Of a DNA stretch of 64,000 bases, positions 1 through 12,588 are shown in pieces. The stretch is taken from assembly GCA_029216955.1 (NCBI GenBank), contig JANAVB010016199.1, positions 13,358,489 through 13,422,488 of the forward strand, written 5' to 3'. Origin of the DNA: Iris pallida (lineage: Eukaryota > Streptophyta > Magnoliopsida > Asparagales > Iridaceae). The position numbers and the translations under genes are program-made. Positions within the stretch are counted from its first letter, which is position 1. Every line of letters starts with the position of its first letter. Below the pieces are notes generated by a model. It had not been told where the DNA came from and did not search any database. It saw only the letters and a list, made by a program, of their open reading frames with translations.

Positions 1-1270
1 AAATTGTTTGGTTACTTTACCGTACCACACAAGCCTGCAAATAGGATTAGAAGTCTAGGATCTCATCCACATGCTTGACCTCTTTCCTCGATTCCATATT
101 CGAACTATCGTTTGACTCATCGACTGCATCTTGCTTGATTCCTTATATCGTAATTTTTATCTTCCCTTCGTGTTTTCTAGAGGTTAGACAGGTGACCCCT
201 ACTAGTTAGACATGTTTCTTTTGTCCCAAAACACCATTAGTTTAATTCTTTAAGTTGGGTAGAATGTCTTGTGACCTAGCAATCCCTTTGTCCTTGTGAC
301 CCATATTCACAAGTTTACTTAGATTCTAGAATTTAGAGGACCCTAACCCGTCTAGCCAACCGAGGACTTGGACAAGAAGACTATAGGATGACTATATAAA
401 GACCATCACATGACATGACTTCGATCCTTTAGAAGTTCGACTATACTCCCTCTCAATTTTAAACTCTGGTGCCTATAATTTCACCCTCTTAACAAATATT
501 GCTACTATAATCTAGATTTGCAAGTTCATTGATTTATCGAACTTGTTCATGACATATGTTATTGGAAGAGCTCCCACTAACATATTGTCTAATCAGAACC
601 GGTGCATAATGGTCTGATCAACCAAGTGCACTTTGGTTCGCTTTTGTCTATTATTCTACGTGGATGGAACATAATTAAACTTGGCCTTTAGAATCCCATC
701 CACGACTGCCTTGACAATTCCTTTAAAATTATTCGGTCGTCTTTGAAACACGTATTCGTATTCGATGTCATCACCTTTGAACTCCTTATTGCTTTCGCCT
801 TCACCTATTTTAGAATGACGAAGGCGTTGTACTAGAACTTCCTCTAGCCTTCCTATCGATTATAACCATTATCACCCGATGTTGCTATATTTTCATCCTA
901 AACTGCTCGTTCTTTTTCTCAGCCCTATATTTACTACCGCGACCTCCTAATCACTTAAATAGGAGTGAATTTAAAATCGTTCTCTTAATCGTGCCCTCAA
1001 TCTACTCTTAAGAAACCATAACTTTAAGGTCTCTAATTTATTTTCTCTTGTTATCATAATATTCTTTATTGCCTGTTATCTTGTTTTTACTCATTTTCCT
1101 TCTTGCGCTAACCCATGATTATCCTCGCCATTAATTGAAATCACGATTTTCTAATGCATCTTTTGGTTGAACGTTTTGATTTGATTTTTCCTCATCGCTA
1201 CCCCTTTATGCCCTCTCACCCCCTACTGATTCTTAATTTCGAGGACAAAATTCTTTTAAGTTGGGTAGGA
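1..1270 (+). other. Non-coding interior of element A
   Basis: No open frame of gag-pol type is present on either strand. Blocks of this stretch align with the interior of element C (37177-39450), for example the leader at 1-50, a block near 595-640 and a block near 700-790, so it is a conserved non-coding interior and not random filler. The 3' end (about 1237-1270) keeps the TTTCGAGGACAAAATT motif that precedes the polypurine tract in the coding elements. This links the family to a gag-pol ancestor. Confidence 0.75.
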
Positions 1271-1905
1271 TGTAAAATCCCTAAATTTTCACTATATTTT
1301 TTATATAAATTTGATACCGATTTTTTTTAATTTGTATATTGTACGTCGCGTAGTTGCATTGTACGTCGCGCACGAAATTTTGTTTTTCATAATTGCTCGA
1401 CGAGTGCGAATATGTACGAGCGTACATATTTTAGAAAAACATTTTTATTTTTTTATAGTTTCAAAATAATATATATAATAATTATTTTAGCTATCGTACA
1501 AAAATTCCAAGCTCATTATTTTATTTATTTTATTTATTTTATTTATTTTATTTATACAAAGCATTTCGTTTATAACAATTATTGATAATATTTTTCGTGC
1601 ATACATATATATTTCATAAATATTTTATTGGTTTATTTTTAAATAATAATGTAATTTTTGAAATTAATTATTATTATAATTTTAGTGTTCATAAAAATAT
1701 ATTTTAAAATGGTTGATATTTGTTAAAATTAATTATGATGATTTACAAATTTGAATGTATGGATTTAGATTTATCTATATTTAATTTGGATTGAATTTGG
1801 AATTGATTTGAATTGTTTTAAAAAATTTATTTAAATTAAGTAGAGAATTATCTAATTGGGTTTTAAATATTCATAATCCTTATCCAACTGGGAATTCCCA
1901 CATCC

Positions 1906-1913
1906 TATAAATA
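1906..1913 (+). promoter_or_regulatory. TATA box of element A LTR
   Basis: TATAAATA lies 6 bases behind a perfect GGGAATTCCC palindrome (1890-1899). The same arrangement is in LTR G (palindrome 43332-43341, TATATAAG 43348-43355) and, without the palindrome, in C (TATATAAG 40001-40008). Conservation across three copies supports a Pol II core promoter. Confidence 0.7.
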
Positions 1914-3102
1914 GGCAAGTACTCCTCCATAAATTCTTCACAACCACAAAAATTTCTCTCCATAATTGTCGTGCATCGTATCGGTGTGCACATCTTATTC
2001 TATAGTTTACATCTACATTATCTCCTTCCCGTGTCGGACACACCCCGACATCATCAATCCCTAAACCTAACCTAATCCAACCCGAGCCATCTACCCACCA
2101 CGGTGCCACCACGACCCTCGTCGTTCCAACCACCATCGGGACGACCCACAGTATCCTCGCCATCATGACCCCTGTAACACAAACCAGCCGTCATCACCCG
2201 AAATCACCAGCATCTCCCCCACCACGACCAGAAGACCACCGCACTACCACTTCTGCGACCACCCTCTACAACCACCACCAACGTGGCCGCTCCTTCCCGA
2301 CACACTGCCAGCCTCGCCGCCACCAAACCCAGAACCCACTGTCCAAACCATCCGACCTCCTCTTTCCACACGACCACGCCACCACCGCCGTTTTTCCCTC
2401 CGGCCACCGGAGAACCACCACATCCGGTCCGACCACCACACCCGTCATCATCCACATCTCGACCAAAACCACCCAAAAATAAAAACCCCAAAATTAAGAA
2501 CACCACCACCTCCAGGACTTACCTCCGCCGCGCTTTGTCGCGCCCGTCCGCCAGCGACCGCCCTCGTCGCCTTGATCTCCTCCGCCGAAGCCTCCGACCG
2601 CCTCTTCGCCCACGACCAGCGCGCCGCGCCACGGCCGCACTCCGCCCGACCTCTTCCGGCGCCGTCCCACCACGTGAGTCGCCGTCTCTCCTTCCCTCTC
2701 CTCCGATCGTCCCCTGCCCGCACCTAGCCGCCGCACAGCCCATCGCCGGCCACCCTACTCCGTCGAGCCTCCGCACAGCGGCCGCTCGCCCCAACTCCCC
2801 CGACTTCTCCCCGCTCTCCGCCCGAGCCTCGTCACCCTCTCCCGCCGATCGCCCGCTCTCTCGCGCCCACAGCTCCTCTTCCCTCCGACTTCTTCCTCTC
2901 TCGCGCCACTCTTTCCTCCTTCTTCTGTGTCTTTTTATTTTTAATCCTCTCTTTTCCCCTTTTCTAACGAATATAAGCAGCAGTCAGTTGCTGCCTTTTG
3001 GTTTCTGTGTGTCATTTTTGGTTTTAATTTATTTTATTTTATTTTCTCCTTTCTTCTTTTTCTTTTCCAAGATTATTGTAGGAATTAAGTAAATTATTAT
3101 TA

Positions 3103-3111
3103 TTGTTAATA

Positions 3112-3142
<31 letters not shown>

Positions 3143-3204
3143 GATGTTAATTGATGATTTAGTTGTATTTTGGTGAGAGCAACACTACAGCTGTTGTACA
3201 CTAC

Positions 3205-3262
<58 letters not shown>

Positions 3263-3268
3263 TTATTA
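3103..3268. repeat. TTA/TAT trinucleotide microsatellites
   Basis: Two runs of (TTA)n, about 3103-3142 and 3208-3268, separated by about 65 bases within the LTR of element A. The related LTR G has one long run at 44811-44899 in the equivalent place. Confidence 0.85.
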
Positions 3269-5145
3269 TTTTATTATTTTTATTTCCTGATGTATGTGGT
3301 ATAACCTAAATACATGCATATCTTGTAATCATAGTTTTCTTAATTTATTTATTCATTTTGAGTAACTATACTATTAGTACTATTAACATATTTGTTATAT
3401 AAAATTTATACTTTCAAAAATTTGGTGAAAAATATATCATGTTTTCTTATCTAAATAAATTGTAGCTTTTTAAAACCCTTGGAAAATCTACTTTTATCTA
3501 GTTAAAATAAATCACTACTTTGGTCTACAGAATTTTAGTCTTGAACCTAGATGATTTTGAGATTCCCAAATATTATATATATTTCCAAGTATTATAAAAT
3601 ATTTTCGAAATCGTATATAGATTAATTATCCAAATTCTTCCTATTATCGATCCTTGTCCATGACTAATCCTAGATTCCTATCCCCTCGCCAATTCTGTAC
3701 TTCACTATGTCCACCCTAACTAATTTGACCCTTCTGGACCCGATGGAACCGTCTGTGCCGACATCAGAGGTCACCTTGCATAGTTATTGCACCGAAGTCG
3801 CAGTTTGTGCCACCTTGATCATTGCAGCACACCAGGCGTCCTACCAGGCAAGACAGCTTGCCATTTGCTGTTTATTTCTTTTAGCTCATATTTCATGCAT
3901 TATTAATTATTTTCTTTATTGCAAAATAAACTGTGATACATGGCATAACCTGTTGGAACTTACTGTTCAGTTATATTTTCTGCTATGTATTATTTTTTTA
4001 TCCATTAAACCAAGATTTAAGGGACCACCTTGTGTGTTGCATTCATAGGCCTTGACACATTTATACCACTTTGTTGTGAGTCACATATAGGATTCGGACA
4101 TGCATGATTGGCTGGCCACCAGTACGTATAAGCCGTGCGTTAGGAAATAACTGCTAATATAATTGAATGTAGAAGACTTAGCAGTTATGAGTTGGCATTA
4201 GGCGGGAAGAACATGATTGGAAGTTGACTACCACCATATCTATCGTAGACTCGCTCGCTAATGAGGAACGATAGGTAGACTATATGCTATAAACTCACTC
4301 GATACTGAGGAATAGTATATTGTGTTGTGACTCGCTACTGAGGTACTGTATTGTTTTGACTTGATCCGGTAGTTATGCGACCATGAACTGTTCTTAAAAC
4401 TGCATTCACTTAGATTTGGTTAGGCGACCTTATCCATTAGGTATGAGTACTCTTGGTTTGGGTACTTGTATCTGACCGTGGCTTGGAACAATAACTTGTC
4501 ATGGATTAGTTCGTCACATCTTGTCCTTGTTTCGTTGTAGGTGTCGTTTACTACTCCGATGAGAAGGTATTGAATATTGTTGGGGTCCGGATACCATATT
4601 GGATTCTTAGCATGGAAAGATACGTCACCGTGAATTAGTTTATCATCTCATGTCCTTGTTTGGTTGGGGGGGATGGTAAGCTAGTTCAATATGTGTGTGT
4701 TGGACCATGTCATAATTCGATTGACTTATTTATTTGGAAATATTTATTCAGTTTATATGGCATGATATTATGTATCTTGTTATGTCCCTCTGAGGACCTG
4801 GTTATCTCGCCAGGTGTGTGCTCTTGTCTTTCGCAGGTATTCTAGCTCTAGCCGTGGTCCTCTCTATTTCTTCGATGATGATTGTACTTGGATCGTCTTC
4901 GCTTCGCTCGCCAAACTCATTTCATTTTCCATGTACTTTTTTTCATAGTTCGCAGTGGATTTGTCTCCGCCCAACTACATGTACCAATGACAATTTAATA
5001 TCATTATATGATATCTTTTATTCATTTATTTTGTGTGGATGAGATTAGTTGTAGTTCTACTGCATTCTACAGCTTACGTATATTTATTATACGGCTGGCA
5101 TGTCTACGTTCCTAGTCCTACGTATTTTGGGACTGGGGCGTTACA

Positions 5146-7300
5146 GAATAGAATATGATGAACTGTGCGCCTCCGTCATCAGCTCCTGACGAAGCTCTCC
5201 ATTGGGAACATAGAGGCGATCTCCACACCTCAGAGTTTCGTCCTCATGAATGCGCAGTCCGGTCTGCATACTGGCTTCTGTCCTCTGTCGAAGTCGCTGA
5301 AATCTACCATTTGTCTGTAATGCGGCTCTGATCCTCTCTACCAACGAAGACTGCACCTGCAGGCTAGCCAACTATCCATCTGCTCCTGGTAGTACCACCT
5401 CGATCCCCAACTCTCGTAGCTCCTCTAGAAGATGGGGCTGAGTCGTCAACATGTATGCCATAGGCCTCCCGCTCAAAGCATCTGCTATGACGTTCGCCTT
5501 CACTGGATGGTACTGTAGCTCGATCTCAAAGTCTTTCATTAGCTCCAACCACCATCTCTGTCTCAGATTTAGCTCCTTCTGAGTGTGGACGTACTTTAAG
5601 CTCTTATGGTCCGTGAATATCTTTACCCTCTCACCATACAAGTCGTGTCTCCAAAGCTTCAGGGCAAAGATAACCGCGGCAAGCTCCAAGTCGTGGGTTG
5701 GATAATTCTTCTCATGAACCTTCAGCTGCCTCGAAGCATATGCTACAACCTTCTCGTGTTGCATCAAAACGCATCCCAATCCCTTTCCGGATGCGTCGCT
5801 GTAGATCACAAACCCTCCTGGTCTGGATGGTATAGTCAGAATAGGTGCTTTGGTGTGGCGGTTCTTCAGCTCATCAAATGCCACCTGGCACTCCTTTGTC
5901 TAGATAAACTCCTGCTCCTTCTGGGTCAAACGGGTCATCGGCTCAGAGATCCTCGCGAAGTTCTCTACGAACCTCCGGTAATACCCGGCAAGTCCAAGAA
6001 AACTTCTCACCTTCGAGACATTGGTAGGGGTCGGCCATGTCTCTACGGACGAGATCTTCGCTGGGTCCACAGATATACCCTCTCCTGAGATGACGTGTCT
6101 GAGGAAAGAGACACGGTCCAGAAAGAACTCGTACTTGCTCAGCTTGGCATAGAGTCTCTCCCTCCTCGATGTCTCCAACACAATCTGTAAATTCCTCCCG
6201 TGCTCCTCGTGGCTTTTTGAGTACACCAATATGTCATCGATGAACACGACTATAAACTGATCCAAATACTGGTTAAAACACTCTGTTCATCAGATTCATG
6301 AACACAGCAGGCGCATTGGTCAAACCAAAAGGCATCACCAGGAACTCGTAGTGACCATAATGAGTCCTGAAGGCTGTCTTCGAAATGTCCTCCTTCCATA
6401 CCTTCACTTGATGGTACCCTGATCTCAAGTCGATCTTCGAAAACACCCTGGCTCCAGTCAACTGATCAAATAGGTCGTCGATCCGAGGCAAGGGGTACTT
6501 GTTCTTGATGGTCAGTACATTCAGGGCTCTGTAATCAATGCACATTCGGACAGTCCCATCCTTCTTCGAAATAAACAAAATTGGAGCTCCCCAAGGTGAA
6601 GCACTCGATCGGATGAATCCTATAGTCTGCAACTACTCCAGCTGAAGCTTCAACTCATCTAGCTCCTTCTTCGCCAACCGGTACACATTAGAAGAGATCG
6701 GTGCTGCTCCTGGTACTAGCTCGATAGAAAACTCCACTTGTCTGTCAGGTGAAAGACCTGGCAGCTCCTCCGGAAAGACGTCCATAAACTCTGCAACAAT
6801 CGACGGTGGTGCTTTCTCCATCGCCATGTAGACACCAACGGACTGGCCTACTCCTCGTTCTACGGTCCCTCTCATGAACTCGAACTCTGGGCGGTCTGGC
6901 GGTCTGAAGATGACGCTCCCCTTTCGGCACTCCAAAACGGCATGATACTGGCTTAACCAGTCCATCCCCAAAACAATGTCGAAGTTTGGTATAGGAAACA
7001 CCAAAAATCGAGCTTTTATCTCTCTTCCACATACAACCACGGAGTACGTCCTACACGTGCTAGTGACTGGGACGATCCCTCCACCCATAAGAATCCTCCA
7101 ACTCTTGGATAAGGGCGAGGTAGCTACTTTGTGCATAGAAACGAAACTACTAGATATGAAAGACATAGTGGCTCCGGAATCGAACAGTACAACAGCAGGC
7201 AATGATGCAACTAAGATAGTACCTGTGATCGCCACTCCCTCTGGCTCCTTCTGTTCCGGTGCCATAGCAAAATCTGCCCTCTCCTCTGAGCCTCTGTCTG
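5146..7300 (-). pseudogene. pol: Broken pol of element B (protease, RT, RNase H, start of integrase)
   Basis: Reads right to left. An aspartic protease with LFDSGAT (DSG at 7181-7173) is followed by the reverse transcriptase with the conserved IDYRALN block and the catalytic FIDD box (6241-6233 for IDD). RNase H has [12 protein letters not shown] and TDHKSLKY (about 5840-5585). The linker to integrase ends in MTEAHSSSYSI, and the gene is then cut by element A inside the HPGG codons. Nonsense codons include one after LQLE (6633), one after EQEFI (5900, tryptophan TGG to TAG in comparison with the other copies) and one near 5372. A frameshift lies near 6270. All catalytic residues that I can see are present. 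In life it would make cDNA in cytoplasmic particles. It is closest in layout to the pol of H. Confidence 0.85.
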
Positions 7301-8715
7301 CTGACGGTACTGCGCCTCCTGTGGGGGCAGTGGTCCCCGCTAATATTCTGGCGCTCGCTGGACTGCAGTCGCCTGTGCTAGTGGCATGGGTCCTGGAGGA
7401 GCTGTCCTGGGGGCCAACTGCTGAGCTCTGTCATTGCACTGTGGGCAGTCCATGGCCTGATGCTGTCCCGATCCGTACCTCAGGTAATGGTTGCGCCTCT
7501 TCCTGTACTCCCCCTGAAAGTGCCCCTTTTTTCCATAGTGGTGACAAGTCGGAAGCTCCCTCTGCTGGTACGGGTGGCTCTCTGCTGCTGATGATGGGTC
7601 CCTGGGCGTCTAGTCGGGCCTCCAGTCTGAACTTTGGCTAGTGCAGCGGTCTGAGTAGGGCACCTCACGCTCAACGGATCCCGATTGATAGCTTTCTGGA
7701 CTCTGGCCTCGGCTAGCACCTTTTCGTAGGTAGTCCTCGACTGTGCGCTCGTATACCTCTGAAGCTCCTTCGTCAGGCCGTGATGGAACCTTCGGGCCTT
7801 CTCCCTATCGTCTGGTAGCAGTAGTGTGCTGAACCAGCTGAGATGACTAAACTCTGTGTCATACTCGTCTACGGTTATGTTCCCCTACTTGAGGTGGAGG
7901 AACTAATCGTAGAGAGCATCTCGGACGGTAGTTGGTAAGTACTTTGCCTCAAAGTACTCCAAAAACTGCTTCCAAGTCTTGTTCTTGCCGACTTCTCGCT
8001 CCTTCGATTCCCACCAATGATGGGCATTCTCCATCTGAGTCCTCACGGCAGTCATCCACAAGTCAGCAGGTAGCTGCGAAGCCTCCAAGGTCTTCTGTGT
8101 GTTGGCTATCCAGTCTGATATCTCCTACGTGCTCTCGTTCCCTTTGAAGGGATTTGGGTTCATCTGACAGTACCTCCAAACGGTGCCCACCTGCTGGACT
8201 GGTGTTGGGGCTGATGGTGGTACCGGTGCTGGTGCTGTCATCCTCTCTAAGGCAGTCATCAGAGTCTACCTCATAGTCTCCGTCTGCTGCCATTGCTGCT
8301 GCATCATCATCTGGAAGAACTAGAATATCTGGGGTTGTCCCTCCGGCTGTGGCATCTGCGGTGGGATAGGTGCATACGGCATCTGCTGCTGGTACGCTCC
8401 CTGCAGCATCTAAAGAGGATTGGGTGCATAGGGCACCTGCTGCTGGTATGCTCCCTGCGACATCTAGGGAGGAAAGGAAGGTGGTGGTGGCAAAGGGTTC
8501 TCCTCCTGATGCATCGGCGTCTGAGATGTCTGGCCCTCCTGGTGCATGGGTGCCGACTGCGGTGCGAACCCCGCATGAATGGATGGAATCATCGGGACGG
8601 CCTGAACTCGTCCAGAAGTCTGGGTGTCCGTAGGATCTGGAGTCCTATCATCGCTGGGCGAGGTATCGGATGCCTGGGCAACGCCATAAGTCGTGCGTCC
8701 ACCATGCAAATGCAT
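7301..8715 (-). pseudogene. gag: Broken gag of element B
   Basis: The likely start is ATG at 8715-8713, 177 bases behind the primer site and four bases behind a 3' splice-like TTTCAG. The N-terminal part is rich in Gln, Pro and Met. The capsid-like core (about 8100-7720) contains the NAHHWW motif also seen in H gag. The zinc knuckle region (about 7560-7440) is damaged: one expected Cys reads Tyr in the first knuckle. Several stops and frameshifts interrupt it (for example near 8464, 8300 and 7900). Gag would form the particle shell and bind RNA. Assignment rests on position before protease and similarity to H gag. The gag/pol boundary given is approximate. Confidence 0.75.
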
Positions 8716-8719
8716 CTCT

Positions 8720-10229
8720 CTGAAAGAGACAAAATTTCTATAAGATAGGTGCAGGAAACAAGCAGGATGCTAAATTTCAATCTTAAGATTTAAGAAGCGG
8801 AAGTCAAGGCGATAATCAAATTATGGATGAGATCCTGCATTTCATAGTTCTAATTGAAGCTCGCGTCGGTTTTATCCTAAGCGATGAACAGGGACCTGCA
8901 TAGACTACCACTAAAACCATGTCACGCCCCACTCCCAAATGTATAGGATTAGGGCCTAACCTGGCCAGCTGATACGACCTAGAGTGAGCTACCCAATTTA
9001 ATGGACTCACTTAGGCGTACTACGCTGTAAAAATAACTAACCAAACACAGGCAAATAACTAAATCTCATCCACAAATCATATAGAAAGGAAGTACTGAAT
9101 ATATACACAGAGTAGTCTGAAGGTCCAAATATAACTGAAAGGAAATACAAGTCTGGTGGAAACAATCGTACAGTACATAAAAATGAAAGTACATGAATGG
9201 AAGATAACTAGCTAAGAGTATCAGCTAACTAGATATGAAACTCTCAGCCCAAGTAGCAGCATACCGAGGTCAAGGGAACTCCTCGGGATAGACCTCGTAG
9301 TCCTCAGCAAAGTCTTCGGCTGCCTCAGCTCCGGCACTGTAAATCGTCGAGTATGTATGCTTGTCGGGATCTAAAAAAGAACCAGGTCCTCAGAAGACAT
9401 AGCAAGATACAAATAGGAACATGCCATAAAGTAAATATTGATCTAACATAAGGGGGTGTGCTAACCAATCTAAGTGAATGCACACAAAGACAACTTTGGA
9501 ATGTATGGGTAGGTGAGAATAATGTCGTCGAAGTACGGGCCGACGTCGGATCACGAGCCGATGGATTTGTATCAGAACACGGGCCGAGCGTCAGATCATA
9601 AGCCGATTAACAAAATACTAGCGTACCTCCCGACCGAACCTAGCACGCAGCTAGTGGCCGTTGCCGGATATACCCACTAGTAAGGACCCATGCCCATAAC
9701 CGGGTCCCCACTGAGGCTAACATAAAATAATATAACTGTCTGTCCCATACGCCTACTGGTTGTCTTTTCCGTCCCGTGATGTATAAGTCGCATCCACGAC
9801 CCAACATCTACTCTCTATGAAGAGTCAGCTATCTAGGACCATCACTACCCTATATTTGCCGTCACACGAGCCACTCGCACTGATGGCCAGTCGAGAGCGA
9901 CAGCGCGTGCCATGATCTGATCTCACTCAGTGCCGTGTCGTAACATGTGTCATGGTCAAGGGAGTTGTAACAACAACTCCACGATCCAAGGGTACGTCGT
10001 CTACAACTCCACATATATACTAAGGTGTTTTGTGTCCAACTAGTAATCACGGATTTAAATCATAATGTGAATAAGATAAACACGGAAGCATAGAAAACAC
10101 AAAAATCATGATATAGAATCCACAATATTAATCTCATGTAAGAGTTGTATCAATAATCAAGAATGTACATCTAAAAGCATGAAATAGAGTAACTATCAGA
10201 AAATGAAAGTGCTCATCGTGAGTACTTGC
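8720..10229 (-). other. Candidate leader intron of element B
   Basis: Read on the minus strand, CGAG|GCAAGTACTC at about 10231-10221 fits a GC-type 5' splice site. GTCTCTTTCAG ending at 8720 fits a 3' splice site four bases before the gag ATG. The interval includes the end of the LTR and the primer site. This is inference; no transcript data are available. Confidence 0.4.
8893..8910 (-). other. Primer-binding site of element B
   Basis: On the minus strand TGGTAGTCTATGCAGGTC starts 9 bases behind the LTR end. It differs from the tRNA-Ile(AAU)-complementary site of E at three positions, all explicable as G-to-A or C-to-T changes. Confidence 0.7.
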
Positions 10230-10738
10230 CTCGGGTGTCTGAAGTCGACGTGCGCAACACGATCGTGTCAAAACGGAAAGTATCACAATCTAAAAGCCCA
10301 TAATATAGATATAACCCCAAGATAGCATCGTCCCAAATCATAATCGTCGAAGATCGTAATGTCTAATAATAGATAATCCAAGTTTGTCGATAGAGTTGCA
10401 GAATTTGAGTATAGTCACCACAATAGGAAAACGCACGAGTAGGATGATTAACATGATAATGGAATAGAAGGACACAAACTAATATTTATAATCTATTTAT
10501 AGAAATATTTATAATATTTGGAAACTAGGTTTTATTTAGTCAAAATATTTAGAAATAATATCTTAAAAATACATATTTGACTCAAACCTTAATTTTGGTA
10601 AATAAGTTTTATAGATAGGATATAATATATAAACATTTTAGATCTTCAAATTAATTTCGAAGCTAAATAACTTAAAAATCTACTTGTAAATTTATACAAA
10701 AATATTTATTAATAATTAATTAATATATACAGTATAAA

Positions 10739-10801
<63 letters not shown>

Positions 10802-10802
10802 T

Positions 10803-10870
<68 letters not shown>

Positions 10871-12588
10871 GTAGCCCTAAAATCTATCAAATCTGGGCCG
10901 GGCCCAAAATAATTTATACAAAACAAAAACTAAAAAAATAAAGCATTGCTACTGGGCTCTGAGCCCTGCCCGGCACACTGGGCGTAGGCCTAGTCCTGCC
11001 TAAACAATAGTTTGATTTTCGTTTATTCGAAGAGGGAGAGAGAGAGACTATGGAAAAAGAGAGGAGTGAAGAGAGTCGAGAGAGAGAAAAGAGAGCAAGA
11101 GGAAGACGGAGAGGGAACACTCGATATCGAGAGAGCGGAGGAAAGGGTTTATCAGCGTGGTGTGGAGGAGATCTGGCCGGGTCGAAGCAGACTCGACAGC
11201 TCGATAGTACAAGGCGTGGCACGAAGATCGAGGTCGAGGAAGGCGTCTGAACGCGACCGGAGCGGGTTCGCGTCTGGTGGCCGATATGAGGGCGACAAAT
11301 GGTCAAGATTGAAGACGCACAGCGGATCTGCTGCTCTTGGCTCGTTGATGCACCGTCGAGCGATTTTCGGTGCTCTAGACGGCACCACTAGCTGGCGATG
11401 GTCCAAATTTGGCACAAAGGAGATCGGAGCTTGGCTCGGTGCTGTGGATCTAAGCCAGGTGAGTGGGGCAGTGATGATTTAGAGGGCGGTGGTAGTTTAG
11501 GTGATGGAGATGGCGGTGGTCAACTTTAGGGATGGGTCGTTGGGGGTTAGTCGACGAAGGTGGTGGATTCGGTGACTAGGGTTGGTAGTGGTGGCTAGAT
11601 GATGAGGATGGTCGGGATTTATGGTCATGGCTGGTGGAGGAGAGAGACAGTGGTGGTGAGTCAGGGAGGTGTATGCGAGGGTTCAGTCAGGGTGGTAGAG
11701 AATAGTAGAGAGATGCATACTAGTATGGTGGGGCTATACGGTGGCTGGAGTTGGGGATGAGGCGGTGCTAGAAGGTGATGGATGGATACGGTAGTGGTGG
11801 GAATGATATGGTGCGGTGTGCTGGAATGGCCATCAATGGCTGAGGATTGGCCGTACACTGGCCAGGGAAGCGAGTAGGATGGCCAAGAATTGGCCAGGAA
11901 GGAGGCAGAAGTGGGGAAGTCGGGGAGGAAGAGCAAGGAGGAGAGAACGGCGAGCAGCAGAGGGGGTCGAAGTTGGCCGGAGCTCGACCGGTTGGGCTTG
12001 GCTGGTCGGGAAGGCATGGATATAATAGGAATTTAGAGTTTGTGTAATAAAATATTGGGAGTCTCCAATATTTTGTTGGAAGAGAATGGAATACTCCACA
12101 ATCCTTGATGGCACAAAATTTAATTTGAAATAGATCTAGGGCAATAGTGGAAAACCCTAACTAACCATAACTAACTACTAACTAATTACTAACTAATCAA
12201 TTAATTAACAACTAATTCAATAATCAGGACTAACTAATAACTTTGATATTCTCTAGCCCAAAATCATAGGCCCACAATCCAAGCCTAAAGCTTGGTAGAC
12301 AATTTAGATTAGCTTGCCCACAATCCAAGCCTAAGGCTTGGTAGGCTCACAATGAATTAATTAATAATAAATAAATCTAAAAATAAAATGAAATTAACTA
12401 ATTATTAAATAATAATAACTAGAATTAAAAATGAATCCACAAATAAATTTGAAAAAAATGACTTTATAAATTACAAAAATGATGACATTGATTTCAAAAT
12501 AAAATTTTAAATTTAGGAAAAGAATTTTATAACTCAAATATTAGCTCAAAAGTTTCAAAAATAGAAATTCGAAATCTAGGTAGTTACA
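8920..12588 (-). repeat. 5' LTR of element B
   Basis: On the plus strand it starts TGTCACGCCCC and ends GTAGTTACA, so on its own strand it runs TGTAACTAC...GGGGCGTGACA. It contains a long (TA)n tract, the GGCAAGTAC box (10229-10221, minus) and the TCTGAGGACCTGG box (about 9410-9380, minus). Overlapping open frames at about 10914-12114 on both strands have low-complexity composition and no known domain; I treat them as LTR sequence. Confidence 0.85.
10742..10868. repeat. (TA)n microsatellite in B LTR
   Basis: Two TA runs separated by a few bases (CAGTAAAA near 10799), self-complementary and able to form a long hairpin. Confidence 0.95.

Larger units (their letters stand above)
1..5145 (+). 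mobile_element. Element A: non-autonomous long-LTR retrotransposon, 3' part
   Basis: The right part of a plus-strand LTR element whose 5' LTR and primer site lie left of the window. Its first bases match the leader just behind the primer site of element C (37177 onward), so only some tens of bases of interior are missing. The interior has no gag or pol and ends in a purine-rich stretch before a 3.9-kb LTR. It lies inside the integrase start of element B: B's reading resumes at 5146, where the codons for the HPGG motif are split. The predicted target duplication is GAATA (5146-5150), whose partner is outside the window. The class (LARD-like) is inferred from structure. Confidence 0.8.
1271..5145 (+). 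repeat. 3' LTR of element A
   Basis: Starts TGTAAAATCC and ends GGGGCGTTACA (TG...CA). It is the same family as solo LTR G (42564-46760), which shares the first ~170 bases, the TATA region, the CCA-rich middle and the last ~400 bases. In order it contains: AT-rich start, GGGAATTCCC palindrome (1890-1899), TATA box, a CCA/CCG-rich segment (about 2040-2930), TTA microsatellites (about 3103-3142 and 3208-3268), the GGCAAG box at 3847-3852, and the TCTGAGGACCTGG box near 4790. A 269-codon open frame at 2283-3092 follows from the stop-poor CCN composition and I do not call it a gene. Confidence 0.9.
5146..12588 (-). mobile_element. Element B: Ty3/gypsy chromovirus-like element, 5' part
   Basis: Minus-strand element read from right to left: 5' LTR (12588 to 8920), primer site, gag, then pol up to the integrase N-terminus, where element A interrupts it. 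The rest of its integrase and its 3' LTR are left of the window. Its right end (12588) abuts the middle of the 5' LTR of element C; the predicted duplication is CCCAC (12589-12593), with its partner outside the window. The reading frame is broken many times, so it is not autonomous now. Confidence 0.85.

Noticed and set aside
2283..3092. 269-codon Ser/Pro-rich open frame in the A LTR
   Set aside because: CCN-rich sequence is poor in stops in several frames on both strands; the frame is not kept in G or C.
5606..6088. Plus-strand frames of 60-220 codons opposite pol (for example 5606-6088, 6976-7641, 20106-20627, 18677-19069)
   Set aside because: Shadows of the minus-strand gag-pol frames; the pol motifs are clear on the other strand.
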